From: Fibrobacterota bacterium
GTDB taxonomy: Bacteria > Fibrobacterota > Fibrobacteria > UBA11236
Length of the DNA: 64,000 nt
Direction of reading: 5' to 3'
Assembly: GCA_028287505.1 (NCBI GenBank)
Contig: JAQBPN010000107.1
Span: 1-64,000, forward strand
Position 1 is the first letter of the stretch, and each line of letters starts with the position of its first letter. The notes under the pieces were generated by a model that saw only the letters and a program-made list of their open reading frames with translations, was not told the origin of the DNA and searched no databases. The translations under genes were made by a program, and so were the position numbers. Positions 42,527-51,265 of this stretch are shown here, piece by piece.

Positions 42527-43885
42527 CTATGGATCCTGCAATTTATATTCGTGCAGCTTATTTCGCAGGGTGCGGATGCTGATATTCAGCATTTCCGCGG
42601 CCTTGGTGCGGTTGTCCCCGCAGGCTTCCAGGGTCTTGATAATCAGGATGCGCTCGGCTTCCGCCACGCTCATGCCGGGAGTCAGTCCCGAAGAGGACTC
42701 TCCGGGAGCGGTCTTCTGCGCTCCGTCCAGGCGCAAATGCTCGGTGGAGATGTCCCCCGCCTTGGCGAACACCACCGCGCGCTGGATGACGTTTTCCAAT
42801 TCGCGCACGTTTCCGGGCCAGGCATGGGTCTTGAGGCGGGACAGGGCGTCCGGTTTCATTCCGGTTACCGTGAATCCGTTCTCCTTGTTGTACTTGGCGA
42901 TGAAATGCTGCGCCAGCGGTTCGATGTCCGACATGCGCTCCCGCAAGGGAGGCACTTCCAGGGGAATGACGTTGAGCCGGTAGTACAAATCCTCCCGGAA
43001 GGTGCCTTTCTTGACCTCTTCCTGCAGGTTGCGGTTGGTGCTGCACACGATGCGCACGTCGATGGCGATCTCGTCGCTGCCGCCGATCTTGGTGATTTCC
43101 CTTTCCTGGAGCACGCGCAGCAGCTTGGTCTGGGCGTACAGGGGCATGTCCCCTATTTCGTCCAGCAGCAGGGTGCCGCCGTTGGCCAGTTCGAACTTGC
43201 CGATGCGTGTCTTGATGGCGCCGGTATAGGCGCCCTTTTCATGGCCGAAGAGTTCGCTTTCGATCAGGCTCTCCGGAATGGCGGCGCAGTTGATCTTCAC
43301 GAAGGGGAAGCTGCTGCGGCGGCTCTTGGTATGGATGGCCTGGGCCAGCAACTCCTTGCCGGTACCGGATTCGCCCGAAATCATGACGGTGGAATTGGAG
43401 CTCGCCACCTCTTCGATGGTTTTCATCAGGCCGTCCACCACGGCGCTGGCTCCCACGAACTTGTAGCGTTCGCCCAACGTCTCGCGCAGGCGGCGGTTCT
43501 CGCTCTTGAGGCTGCCTATCTGAAGCACCTGCGACACCGTGTGCTCCAGCATTTCCACGCGGAAGCCCTTCTCCACGTCCTTTTCGATGAAGTCCTGCAC
43601 GCCCACCTTCATGGCCTTCACCGCGGTTTCGATGGTTCCATAGGCGGTCATGAGGATGATGAGCGCGGACGGATCCGAGGCCAGCATCTTTTCGGCCATT
43701 TCCAGGCCGGTCATGCCGGGCATCTTGAAATCGGAAATCACCAGATCGAAACGCCCCGTTTCATAGGTCTCCAGGGCTTCCGGTCCGCTCTTGCATGCCT
43801 TCATCTTGTGGCCCAAGCGGCCCAGGCTGGTGGTGATGAGATCGCGGATCAGGGATTCGTCGTCGACTACCAGGATTTCAGCCAT
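42527..43885 (-). CDS. NtrC-family sigma54-dependent response regulator
   Basis: 452 aa from ATG 43885 (MAEILVVDDES). The receiver domain has Asp8/Asp9 and phosphoacceptor Asp52 in VISDFKMPG. The AAA+ domain has Walker A GESGTGKE (171-178), GAYTGA (218-223, the usual GAFTGA with F to Y, accepted in sigma54 activators) and NGGTLLLDEIGDM (Walker B). A Fis-type helix-turn-helix closes it (NRTKAAEMLNISIRTLRNKL). It activates sigma54 promoters when phosphorylated. Its start overlaps the end of the upstream kinase gene by eight bases, marking the pair as cognate. AtoC/FlrC/ZraR-like; target genes unknown. Confidence 0.93.
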   Translation of the reverse strand: MAEILVVDDESLIRDLITTSLGRLGHKMKACKSGPEALETYETGRFDLVISDFKMPGMTGLEMAEKMLASDPSALIILMTAYGTIETAVKAMKVGVQDFIEKDVEKGFRVEMLEHTVSQVLQIGSLKSENRRLRETLGERYKFVGASAVVDGLMKTIEEVASSNSTVMISGESGTGKELLAQAIHTKSRRSSFPFVKINCAAIPESLIESELFGHEKGAYTGAIKTRIGKFELANGGTLLLDEIGDMPLYAQTKLLRVLQEREITKIGGSDEIAIDVRIVCSTNRNLQEEVKKGTFREDLYYRLNVIPLEVPPLRERMSDIEPLAQHFIAKYNKENGFTVTGMKPDALSRLKTHAWPGNVRELENVIQRAVVFAKAGDISTEHLRLDGAQKTAPGESSSGLTPGMSVAEAERILIIKTLEACGDNRTKAAEMLNISIRTLRNKLHEYKLQDP

Positions 43886-45176
43886 GCACGCTACCCCGCG
43901 TATCGATGCGTATCTCGAATCGCGTGAACCGTCCAGGCTCGCTGGTGACCGTGATGGTGCCGCCATGCAGGGTCACGATGCGCTGCACGATGGCCAGTCC
44001 CAGGCCGGTCCCCTGTTCCTTGGTGGTGAAGAAGGGATTGAAGATTTTGTCCATGATGTCCTTGGGGATTCCCTTTCCGTCGTCGATGATGGCTATTCTC
44101 AGGAAATCCTTTTCGTCAAGGTCCGCCCGGATGGTGATGCGCCCCTTGCCCTCGATGGATTGGATGGCGTTGAAGATCAGGTTCAGGAAGACCTGCTGGA
44201 ACTTCTCGGGATCGATGCGCGCTTCCATCCGTTCGAACCTGTAATCGCGCGCGATGGCGATATCCTTGTTCTCCTTGGCGATCTCGATCTCGGCGTAGTT
44301 CAGGATCTCCTCCATCCACTCGATGAAGTCGACGCGCTGCAGGTTCAATTCCATGTGCCGGGTGTAGACCAGCAGGTTGGACACGATTTTGTTGAGGCTG
44401 GAGACGCCCTGGACGATTTTCTTGACCAGCGCGCGCCGCGGGTCGTCGCCTTCCAGATCGCGCTCCAACAGGCCCGCGAAGCCGCCGATGCCGGCCAGGG
44501 GATTGCGGATCTCATGGGCCACGGTGGCGGCCATCTCCCCCAGGGCCGCAAGCGTCTTGGCGTGCTGCATCTGGTTCTGCATCTGCTTGATATTGGTGAG
44601 GTCGGTGGAAATCTCCACGGCCCCCAGCACTTTGCCGTCGCGGTTCTTGACCACGCTGGTGGTATATCCGATGGGCTTGCCGCCCCCGCCTATTTTCCAG
44701 TATTTCTCGTGGCCCAGCAGATTGCGTTGGTGGCGCAGGGTTTCGATGAGGGGGAAATGCGCGTCGGCCTGGGTTCGGAACACTTCCGCATAAGACTTGC
44801 CCAAGGCATCTTCCGGCTTCATGGCGTAGATGCGTTCGGCGGAACGGTTGAACAAGGTGATGCGTTCCTCGGTGTCGATCATGACCACGCTGGAATCCAG
44901 GCTTTCCAGGACGGAACGGAGCTGGTTCTCGACCCGATCGGTCTCGCTGAAGGAGGCTTCCAGCTTCTGATTCTTCTCTTCCAGCTCCTGGCTGATCTTG
45001 TCGAACTTGACGCCCAGATCCTTATAGGCTCCTTCGAGCTTGGCGACATTGTCGTTGAACCATTGGAAGACCTGATCGAGTTGGGCGCGGGTCTCGCCGG
45101 GAAGTCCGTTTCCAGGGGATGCGGAGGCGTCCGGGGGCATTTCATTCGGAAGGTTCTGCATGGCGGCGCGGACCAT
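43878..45176 (-). CDS. PAS-domain sensor histidine kinase partner of the NtrC-type regulator
   Basis: 432 aa and cytoplasmic, with no transmembrane segment. An N-terminal coiled coil (about 45-90, KFDKISQELEEKNQKLEASF) leads into a PAS domain (about 90-195, SSVVMIDTEERITLFNRSAE). HisKA has His221 in VAHEIRNPLAGIGGF. HATPase_c has NLIFNAIQSI, DDGKGIP and TGLGLAIV. The layout is that of FlrB/AtoS/NtrB-type kinases that pair with sigma54 activators. The gene begins one codon after the stop of the coiled-coil gene at 45180 and overlaps the regulator gene by eight bases. Confidence 0.92.
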   Translation of the reverse strand: MVRAAMQNLPNEMPPDASASPGNGLPGETRAQLDQVFQWFNDNVAKLEGAYKDLGVKFDKISQELEEKNQKLEASFSETDRVENQLRSVLESLDSSVVMIDTEERITLFNRSAERIYAMKPEDALGKSYAEVFRTQADAHFPLIETLRHQRNLLGHEKYWKIGGGGKPIGYTTSVVKNRDGKVLGAVEISTDLTNIKQMQNQMQHAKTLAALGEMAATVAHEIRNPLAGIGGFAGLLERDLEGDDPRRALVKKIVQGVSSLNKIVSNLLVYTRHMELNLQRVDFIEWMEEILNYAEIEIAKENKDIAIARDYRFERMEARIDPEKFQQVFLNLIFNAIQSIEGKGRITIRADLDEKDFLRIAIIDDGKGIPKDIMDKIFNPFFTTKEQGTGLGLAIVQRIVTLHGGTITVTSEPGRFTRFEIRIDTRGSVHG

Positions 45177-45179
45177 GTC

Positions 45180-45626
45180 TTACTGCATCGAGCGGTAGAT
45201 ATTGATCATCTGGGAAAGGTCCGGCTCTTTGGCGGCGGGCTGCTGGGGTTGGCCGCCTTGTCCGGGCGCGGCTTGCGCGCCGGCGTCCTCGGCTCCGAAC
45301 ATGGCCTGATGCCTGGCCTGGATCCCCTGGGCCACGGTTTCCAGGGCCTCCAGGATTTCCCCCGGACGTCCCGCCCGCAACCCGGCGCGCGCCTCCGGCT
45401 GCAGACCTTCCCATTGATCCAGGAAGGGGCGCAGTTCGCCCTTTTCCTTGGCGATGGCCGCGAGGATTTCCTGTTGCCTGGCCAGCATGGCCGTGAGACC
45501 CTCCAGACCCTGGCTCTTGACGCCCTCCAAGGCGGTCATTTGCAGGCGTTCCAGCTCCCGGAAGGTATCCAGGTGCTTTGCCAGCAGGCCGGTGAAGGTA
45601 TCCAATGGGAATTGGCCGCTAATCAA
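45180..45626 (-). CDS. Coiled-coil protein, FlgN-like in pattern
   Basis: 148 aa from TTG 45626, which overlaps the stop of the upstream TPR gene (CTTGATTAG), though GAGGAGG is only three bases away. Other TTG codons close by are possible. The body is helical with a FlgN-like rhythm: a FTGLLAKHLDTFRELERLQM helix, a ARQQEILAAIAKEKGELRPF helix and a low-complexity Gln/Pro/Ala tail before DLSQMINIYRSMQ. FlgN is the export chaperone for flagellar hook proteins, but no flagellar structural gene is in the window, so I would not name it. It sits between the TPR protein and the PAS kinase in one transcript. Confidence 0.6.
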   Translation of the reverse strand: MISGQFPLDTFTGLLAKHLDTFRELERLQMTALEGVKSQGLEGLTAMLARQQEILAAIAKEKGELRPFLDQWEGLQPEARAGLRAGRPGEILEALETVAQGIQARHQAMFGAEDAGAQAAPGQGGQPQQPAAKEPDLSQMINIYRSMQ

Positions 45627-47637
45627 GAACCTCCTCGTACTCTTTCTGCCAAATGGTGTCTTCGCGCTTCCATTTGGCCTGGGAAGCCCAGTAACTATCA
45701 GGATAATTATCAATTACCCTCTTGTACTCATTCAAGGCCGACTCGAAGTTGTTCGTCAACTTGTAGATGTTCGCCATCTGGTAATGGACCCAGGCGGATT
45801 CCTTGTGATTGGGATATTTGGCCGCGAATTGGCGGTATTGGTTCATGGCGCCCTTCCAATCCTTTTTCCGGAACGCCATGTCCGCCAGGCGCAGCTGGGA
45901 TTCGGCGCAGAGCTCCCCCAAGGCCGGGTCCTTGCAATCGATCATGGACTTGCGGAAATAGTCCATGGCGCGATCGGATCCGCCGTACTTGGCGTGCAGG
46001 AATCCCAGTTGCTGGGCCAGGGCGGCCTTGCGGGCCGGTTCCTTGGCGCTGGCGTAGGCCTTTTCCAGGTAGGCGGACCATTTCTTGCTGTCCTGCAAAA
46101 GCTCCCCGGCCTGGGAAAGGCGATAGTCGATCTCCTCCCGGGAAGGACCGGTGGCGGCATCTTTTCCCTCTCCCGATCCGGGTTTGATTTTCAACAACGC
46201 CTTCTCCGCCTTTTCGCCGTCCTTGAGTCCCAGGTTGGCCATGGCGGAAATATACCGGGCCGCGTCGTGGTACTTGGCGGAGTCCCCGGAGGCGGAACCC
46301 AGATAATCGTTGATGCGGTCGCGGGCGTTCTCCCAGAGGCCCAGCCGGAGGTAGACGGAAGCCAGATCGATGTTGGCGGCCTCGGCGTTGTCGGACCCGC
46401 CGTAGTTGAGCACGGTTTCTTTGAGCGTGTTCACGGCCTTTTCGAATTTCTCCTTCTTGCAAAGGTCATAAGCTTCCTGGAGTTTCCTTCCCGAAGGCGA
46501 CGCATTATCCGGGATGAGAAAGAAAAAGGAACCGTCCCGGCCGAGCACCAGGGCCTTGGCCTCCTCGGCGGGGGTCTTGGGGGTGGCGGGAGGATGGGCC
46601 TCGCGCGTCTCCGCGGACGCGCTGTCCCCGCGCTTGCCTTCGCCGGCCTTGGCCGTATCCCCGGCGGCCTCGGCTTGAGCCTGGGCCTCGGGAGCCGCCT
46701 CCTGCTTGGCGGGCGCCCCACCCCGCATCTGGGCGAGGTAGGCTTCCGCCTGTTTGCGGCCGGGCTCGGATTTGGTGAGGGCGAGGTATTTTTCGAAAGC
46801 GGCGATGGCTTCGGGGAAGCGCTCCTGGCGCTGGAAGATGCGGCCCATGTAGAAATAGGAATTGAAGCCGCGATCGGGATAGGCGGTGGCGCGCTTGAAG
46901 TTGAACAGGGCCTTGGCGTATTCCCCTTTCTCGTAGCGCATCACGCCGCCCAGATAATAGGCGCCGGGGTGGCCCGGGGTCTTGGCAAGGCAGCGGCGCA
47001 GGGCCCCCGCCATGGCGTCGGTCTTGTTGTCGCGGTACAGGGCCAGCGCTTCCAGGAATTCCTTTTGCGCGTAGATGCCTTCCGCGCCCTTGGAGGGTAT
47101 GGAGTCCAGGGCGGGCGAAAACACGGCTTCGGCGGCGGCGGCGTCCCTGGGGACGGCCGGAGCGCCCTGGCGGGGCGGCGGATTTCCCGCGGAGGTATCC
47201 TTGGGGTTACCCGGCTTGGCGGCCGGCGCGCCCGCGGGTTGCTTGGGCAGTTGGTGCAGCTTCTTGCGCTCTTCCTCCGCCCTGACCTTGTCCCCGGCCT
47301 TCTCGTAGGCCATCGCCAGACCTTCCCGCGCTTCCGCGAGATTGGGATTCTTGGCCAAGGCGATCTTATAGTTCTCCCCCGCCAATTTGAAGTTGCCCTG
47401 TTTCATGCGCAAGCCGCCGATGCGGGCGTAGATTTCCGGGGAATCGGGGTGTTCGCCCAGGTAGACCCTGAGCTCTTGGACCGCTTTATCGTATTCGCCC
47501 TTTTCCGCCCATTGGCGCGCCACCTCCAGACGGAGTTCGTCCTCCTTGGGGCGGGCATGACCTAAGGACAGGCACAAAGCCAAGGCCAGCAAGGTTTTGC
47601 GGAAAAAGGATGCGGGAAGAAGAACCATTCGCGTCAT
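45619..47637 (-). CDS. Secreted or periplasmic TPR-repeat protein
   Basis: 672 aa from ATG 47637; ATG 47628 is an alternative. The signal peptide is MVLLPASFFRKTLLALALCLSLGHA. TPR repeats run through the protein: about 25-130 (EKGEYDKAVQELRVYLGEHP), 190-340 (YFYMGRIFQRQERFPEAIAA) and 390-670 (KEFEKAVNTLKETVLNYGGS, AKYGGSDRAMDYFRKSMIDC). A proline- and alanine-rich linker lies between. The last ~100 residues (YRQFAAKYPNHKESAWVHYQ) resemble BamD-like or YbgF-like outer-membrane TPR units. A scaffold role in envelope assembly or gliding is plausible. It heads the co-directional block that continues to the protease pair. Confidence 0.85.
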   Translation of the reverse strand: MTRMVLLPASFFRKTLLALALCLSLGHARPKEDELRLEVARQWAEKGEYDKAVQELRVYLGEHPDSPEIYARIGGLRMKQGNFKLAGENYKIALAKNPNLAEAREGLAMAYEKAGDKVRAEEERKKLHQLPKQPAGAPAAKPGNPKDTSAGNPPPRQGAPAVPRDAAAAEAVFSPALDSIPSKGAEGIYAQKEFLEALALYRDNKTDAMAGALRRCLAKTPGHPGAYYLGGVMRYEKGEYAKALFNFKRATAYPDRGFNSYFYMGRIFQRQERFPEAIAAFEKYLALTKSEPGRKQAEAYLAQMRGGAPAKQEAAPEAQAQAEAAGDTAKAGEGKRGDSASAETREAHPPATPKTPAEEAKALVLGRDGSFFFLIPDNASPSGRKLQEAYDLCKKEKFEKAVNTLKETVLNYGGSDNAEAANIDLASVYLRLGLWENARDRINDYLGSASGDSAKYHDAARYISAMANLGLKDGEKAEKALLKIKPGSGEGKDAATGPSREEIDYRLSQAGELLQDSKKWSAYLEKAYASAKEPARKAALAQQLGFLHAKYGGSDRAMDYFRKSMIDCKDPALGELCAESQLRLADMAFRKKDWKGAMNQYRQFAAKYPNHKESAWVHYQMANIYKLTNNFESALNEYKRVIDNYPDSYWASQAKWKREDTIWQKEYEEVLD

Positions 47638-47665
47638 TATATGTAATGAGAGGGTGCGAAAGCAA
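47636..47665 (-). promoter_or_regulatory. Predicted promoter of the TPR gene, possibly giving a leaderless mRNA
   Basis: On the minus strand TTGCTT (47665-47660) and a perfect TATAAT (47641-47636) are 18 bases apart. The -10 box overlaps ATG 47637. The expected start point, about seven bases later, coincides with the in-frame ATG at 47628, and no Shine-Dalgarno sequence is visible for either ATG. Confidence 0.45.
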
Positions 47666-47719
47666 AGCCGGGCTTGGGAAACGGGTTCAGGAAACCCGAA
47701 AGCGGCCCCGCCCGGCCGG

Positions 47720-47740
47720 AAAAGGGCGCCCACGCGCCCT
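47720..47740 (-). terminator. Weak terminator of serA
   Basis: On the minus strand AGGGCGC pairs with GCGCCCT (7 bp, GTGG loop) and is followed by four T residues and CC. It starts seven bases after the serA stop. The short T run makes it weak. Confidence 0.5.
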
Positions 47741-47746
47741 GATTTT

Positions 47747-48934
47747 TCACTTCAGAGGGAACCTGAGCACCCGGACCCGGACCACGTTGCCGATGGACTT
47801 GATGGAAGCCACCAGGGATTCCGGCAGGTCCTTTTCCAGGTCGATGATGTTGTAGCCGACCTTGCCGTTGCTCGCATTCGTGAAGGACACGATGTTGAGC
47901 CCCGCATTGCCGATCACCTGGGTGATCTGGGCGATCATGTTGGGGACATCCTTGTTGATGACCACCACGCGGGTGCGGGTAGAGGCTTCCGGATAGATTT
48001 CAATTCCCGGGAAATTCACGGAGTTGGCCACGATGCCGTACTCCAGGTAGTTCCGCAGCTGGTTCACGGCCATCACGGCGCAATTCTCTTCCGACTCCGC
48101 GGTGCTGGCGCCCAAATGCGGGGTGCAGATCACGTTGGGCTTGCCGAGCAGGGCCTTGGAGGGGAAGTCGTTGATGTAGCCCCCGACCTTGCCGGAGTCC
48201 AGCGCCGCAATCACGGCCGCATCGTCGTAAATGCCTTTGCGGGCATAGTTCATCAGGATCACGCCGTTCTTGGCCTTCTTCAATTGCGCTTCGCCGATCA
48301 GATTGCGGGTCTTGTCGGAGAGCGGCACGTGCACGGAAATCACGTCCGCCTGGGAGATCACATCGTCCAGCTTGTGGGCGAGTTCCACGCGGGGATTGAG
48401 CAGATGCACGTTGGCGACCGTCGGGAACGGATCGTATCCGATCACCCGCATGCCGTGCTGGAGGCCGGCGTTGGAGGCCAGCACGCCTATCTTGCCCAGG
48501 CCGATGATGCCCAGGGTCTTACCTTGCAGTTCGAAACCGGAAAAGCTGGCCTTGCCTTTTTCCACCTTTTCGGAAATGGCCTTGTCGTCCGTTTCGGCGG
48601 CAAGGGCGTTGGAGAACTCCAGGCTCTTATGGATCTTGCGGGCATGGATGCCGAGCATGATGAAAACCAGTTCGGCGACCGCATTGGCGTTGGCGCCCGG
48701 AGTATTGAAGACGCATACGCCCTTTTCCGTGGCCTTTTCGATGGAGATGTTGTTGGTCCCGGCGCCCGCGCGGGCGATGGCCTGCATGCTGGGAATCTCG
48801 TCCGTGTCCACGATGGCGCTACGCACCAGCACCGCGTCCGGGGACGCGGTATCACCGGCAACCGCGTAATTGTCTCCGAAAAGCTTGAGCCCAAGGGGCG
48901 AAATGTTGTTCAGTGTTTTGATTTTGAAAGGCAT
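47747..48934 (-). CDS. serA: D-3-phosphoglycerate dehydrogenase
   Basis: 395 aa, the short form with a C-terminal ACT domain. The NAD-binding Rossmann motif GIIGLGKIG (about 145-153) and the catalytic Arg/Glu/His set are present: NYARKG, and CTPHLGAST with the catalytic His. The segment ARAGAGTNNISIEKATEKGV is typical of the substrate domain. The ACT domain spans about 325-395 (VVINKDVPNMIAQITQVIGN), the serine-sensing part. It makes 3-phosphohydroxypyruvate, the first step of serine synthesis. It is monocistronic or the first of its own transcript, since a terminator-like hairpin and the TPR promoter follow. Confidence 0.94.
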   Translation of the reverse strand: MPFKIKTLNNISPLGLKLFGDNYAVAGDTASPDAVLVRSAIVDTDEIPSMQAIARAGAGTNNISIEKATEKGVCVFNTPGANANAVAELVFIMLGIHARKIHKSLEFSNALAAETDDKAISEKVEKGKASFSGFELQGKTLGIIGLGKIGVLASNAGLQHGMRVIGYDPFPTVANVHLLNPRVELAHKLDDVISQADVISVHVPLSDKTRNLIGEAQLKKAKNGVILMNYARKGIYDDAAVIAALDSGKVGGYINDFPSKALLGKPNVICTPHLGASTAESEENCAVMAVNQLRNYLEYGIVANSVNFPGIEIYPEASTRTRVVVINKDVPNMIAQITQVIGNAGLNIVSFTNASNGKVGYNIIDLEKDLPESLVASIKSIGNVVRVRVLRFPLK

Positions 48935-49043
48935 CGGTCATCCTTCTTCAGGTTGGGTCGGGTTTGGGCCCTAAAGATAAAATAAACGCAGATGGAAAGG
49001 CCGAACTATGCGTCCGGCCCAGGGGGGAAATGGGGATTAAACC

Positions 49044-49706
49044 CTAATTGGGATGGGTGGGAAAGGTGGGCAGGAAATCCACCGACTCGGCCGGCGGTTT
49101 GTAGAAATAATAATAACCGGCATATCCGGCCCCGCCCAGGAAGGCCAAGGCCAGGGGGAACTGCCAGTAGATGGCCCTGCTCTTGCGCTTGAAGGCGTTT
49201 TCCGTATGCTTGTTCCATTTGAAATTCATGGTGATCACGCCATAGTCTTCCTGGATATCGTATTCCAGGTCGTAGGCGGTAAACAGGCTTACGCGCACCA
49301 CATCGCGGATATCCGGCTTGAGGCCGGACACGTCCTTGTTCAAATCGAGCTTGAACAATTCCACCGTGCTGTTCGTGATCGGGTGCTCATGGATCGGTTC
49401 CATGATGCTCTCGCCGATATGCGTGTCGTAGAAATCGAACACCACGGCTTTTTTGATGGGGTCGTAATAATTGAAATAGGCTGAGGGCTTTTCCGTAAGG
49501 AGGAAAACGATGCTCAGTTCCTTGGAGCCCTCGGTGGGGCCGGGCTTTTTGGTGAACTGCACGCCTTCGATGGTGCAGATGACGCCTTCTTCATCCTTGG
49601 TGCGGGTGGGAGCGTCGGGGAAATCCACCAAATCCTCGTATTGGGCCGAGGCGGGGAGAATACAGGAGAGTGTAAAGAGCAAGTAGACGGGAAAACCTAT
49701 GCGCAC
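49044..49706 (-). CDS. Secreted or membrane-anchored protein of unknown function
   Basis: 220 aa from GTG 49706 (GGAAAGG six bases upstream). The signal peptide is RIGFPVYLLFTLSCILPASA. The central domain (about 40-165) is beta-rich and shows a pattern like an AMIN/secretin-associated domain (TIEGVQFTKKPGP ... VRVSLFTAYDLEYDIQEDYG). A basic stretch and a transmembrane helix near the C-terminus (KRKSRAIYWQFPLALAFLGG) follow. The short tail is proline-rich. The AMIN resemblance, if right, would place it at the cell wall or outer-membrane secretion machinery. It is divergent from the ABC importer genes. Confidence 0.65.
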   Translation of the reverse strand: MRIGFPVYLLFTLSCILPASAQYEDLVDFPDAPTRTKDEEGVICTIEGVQFTKKPGPTEGSKELSIVFLLTEKPSAYFNYYDPIKKAVVFDFYDTHIGESIMEPIHEHPITNSTVELFKLDLNKDVSGLKPDIRDVVRVSLFTAYDLEYDIQEDYGVITMNFKWNKHTENAFKRKSRAIYWQFPLALAFLGGAGYAGYYYFYKPPAESVDFLPTFPTHPN

Positions 49707-49912
49707 AATCTACCTTTCCGGAGCAAACCCTATCCCCAAGATAAGCCAATTCCCACCCAAGTCAATCGACAAGTATGGCCAAAGGCGCTCTTTTGACCGC
49801 CTGATTACCCTTCGATTGGGCTCGAAAAGATATAAAATCGACCCTGGATGTCCCCTATGTTCAATAAATTTTTACCAAACGGACGGTTTCCCAAATCGGA
49901 AGGACTCCCCGC

Positions 49913-51265
49913 CTGACTCGCAACCGACCCTTGCTGATTTTCCTCGCCTGCCTGGGGCTGGCCTGCGGACTGGGCGGCCTGCACTTTTTCAGGGATGCGA
50001 CCGGGTCCGCCCCTACCCTATCCATACTCACGCCCCACGGGGACAATATCCGCCAGGAAGTGGGGGCGGCCTTCCAGGCCTGGTATCAGACCCGATATGG
50101 GGACGCCCCGGAACTGAGCTGGATCGATCAGGGAGGCACTTCCGAAGACCTCCGCTATGTCCAGTCCCGATTCTCCAAAACTCCGGCCTCGATAGGAATC
50201 GACCTGTTTTTCGGCGGAGGCACTCCCCCCTTCCGGACTCTGGCCCGGGACGGACTCCTGCGGGGAAAGGCCATTTCCCCCGCCTCTTTGGCGGAAGTCC
50301 CCTTGGAAGTGGGAGGCACCCGGGTGTATTCGGATTCCGAGGGCTGGTACGGGGTGGCCCTGTCCGGTTTCGGCATCCTGTACAACCGTTCCCTGCTGGC
50401 GGAAAAAGCGATGCCGGTTCCCGTTTCCTGGTCGGACCTGGCGGACTTCCGCGCCAATCAATGGGTGGCGAGCGTGGATCCGCGCGGCAGCGGATCCGCC
50501 CATGTCATCTACGAAATCATCCTCCAGAAGTTCGGCTGGGAAAAAGGCTGGCGGATGCTGATGCGCATCGCGGCCAACTCCAACCATTTCACCAAAGGCG
50601 CCTCCGCGGTAATGCCTCTGGTGTCCACGGGCGAGGCCGCTTATACCATCGCCATCGATCAATACGCCTGGTCCTTGATCGAAAAGCTGGGCGCGGATCG
50701 CGTGGGCTTCGTCCTGCCGCCCGGGGAAACCGTCACCACGCCCGATCCGGTGGCCATGCTCAAGGGCGCGCCCCATCCGGAAACCGCCGCCCGCTTCATC
50801 GAGTTCCTGCTCTCGGAACGCTGCCAGCTGCTTTGGGTTCTGAAGGCGGGCGTTCCCAACGGTCCCGCCCACCTTTCCCTCAACCGCATGAGCGTGCTTC
50901 CCAAGGTCGCCGACAAGCTGGATACCACCACCAGTTTCGTGCGCGGGAATCCCTTCCGGGAGGCCGGGAGCATGGACTGGGCCTATTCGGATTCCCTGAC
51001 GGAGTCCCGCTGGGCCCTGGTGAACGATGCCTTGGGACTGTGGATGGTGGACAGTCATGCGGCGGCGCGCAAGGATTGGGAAGCGATCAACGCGGGAACG
51101 CCCAAGGAAAAAGACTCCACGGCGTGGGAGGCCGCCCTGCAGGCGGACCGCTTCTTCCGGCCTCCGGCATCCTGGGAGGAAATCGATCGGTACGCGGGAA
51201 AATGGAAGGACGAATCCTTCCGCAACGAAACCATGGCCAGGTGGGCACGGGAGCTGAATGATTGA
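49913..51265 (+). CDS. ABC importer solute-binding protein, Fe(III)-type family
   Basis: 450 aa. The start is set at CTG 49913, seven bases after GGAAGGA, because it supplies the basic n-region (TRNRP) before the hydrophobic stretch LLIFLACLGLACGLGG. TTG 49931 is the alternative, without positive charges. The body is a two-lobe periplasmic binding protein: LSILTPHGDNIRQEVGAAFQ, DLFFGGGTPPF, GFGILYNRSLL, and AYTIAIDQYAWSL. This layout matches the Fe(III)/2-aminoethylphosphonate/putrescine cluster. The tyrosines that bind iron in FbpA cannot be confirmed by eye. The end overlaps the ATPase gene by eight bases, giving a three-gene coupled operon. Confidence 0.88.
   Translation: MTRNRPLLIFLACLGLACGLGGLHFFRDATGSAPTLSILTPHGDNIRQEVGAAFQAWYQTRYGDAPELSWIDQGGTSEDLRYVQSRFSKTPASIGIDLFFGGGTPPFRTLARDGLLRGKAISPASLAEVPLEVGGTRVYSDSEGWYGVALSGFGILYNRSLLAEKAMPVPVSWSDLADFRANQWVASVDPRGSGSAHVIYEIILQKFGWEKGWRMLMRIAANSNHFTKGASAVMPLVSTGEAAYTIAIDQYAWSLIEKLGADRVGFVLPPGETVTTPDPVAMLKGAPHPETAARFIEFLLSERCQLLWVLKAGVPNGPAHLSLNRMSVLPKVADKLDTTTSFVRGNPFREAGSMDWAYSDSLTESRWALVNDALGLWMVDSHAAARKDWEAINAGTPKEKDSTAWEAALQADRFFRPPASWEEIDRYAGKWKDESFRNETMARWARELND

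Noticed and set aside
45180-45626. Naming the coiled-coil gene flgN and the kinase/regulator pair flrB/flrC
   Set aside because: No flagellar structural, export or hook gene is in the window, and FlgN is too variable to name from a helical pattern alone.
49699-51261. Alternative plus-strand frame overlapping the solute-binding protein gene
   Set aside because: Its product is rich in Arg/Gly/Pro with no fold signature, while the overlapping frame encodes a clear periplasmic binding protein coupled to the ABC genes.
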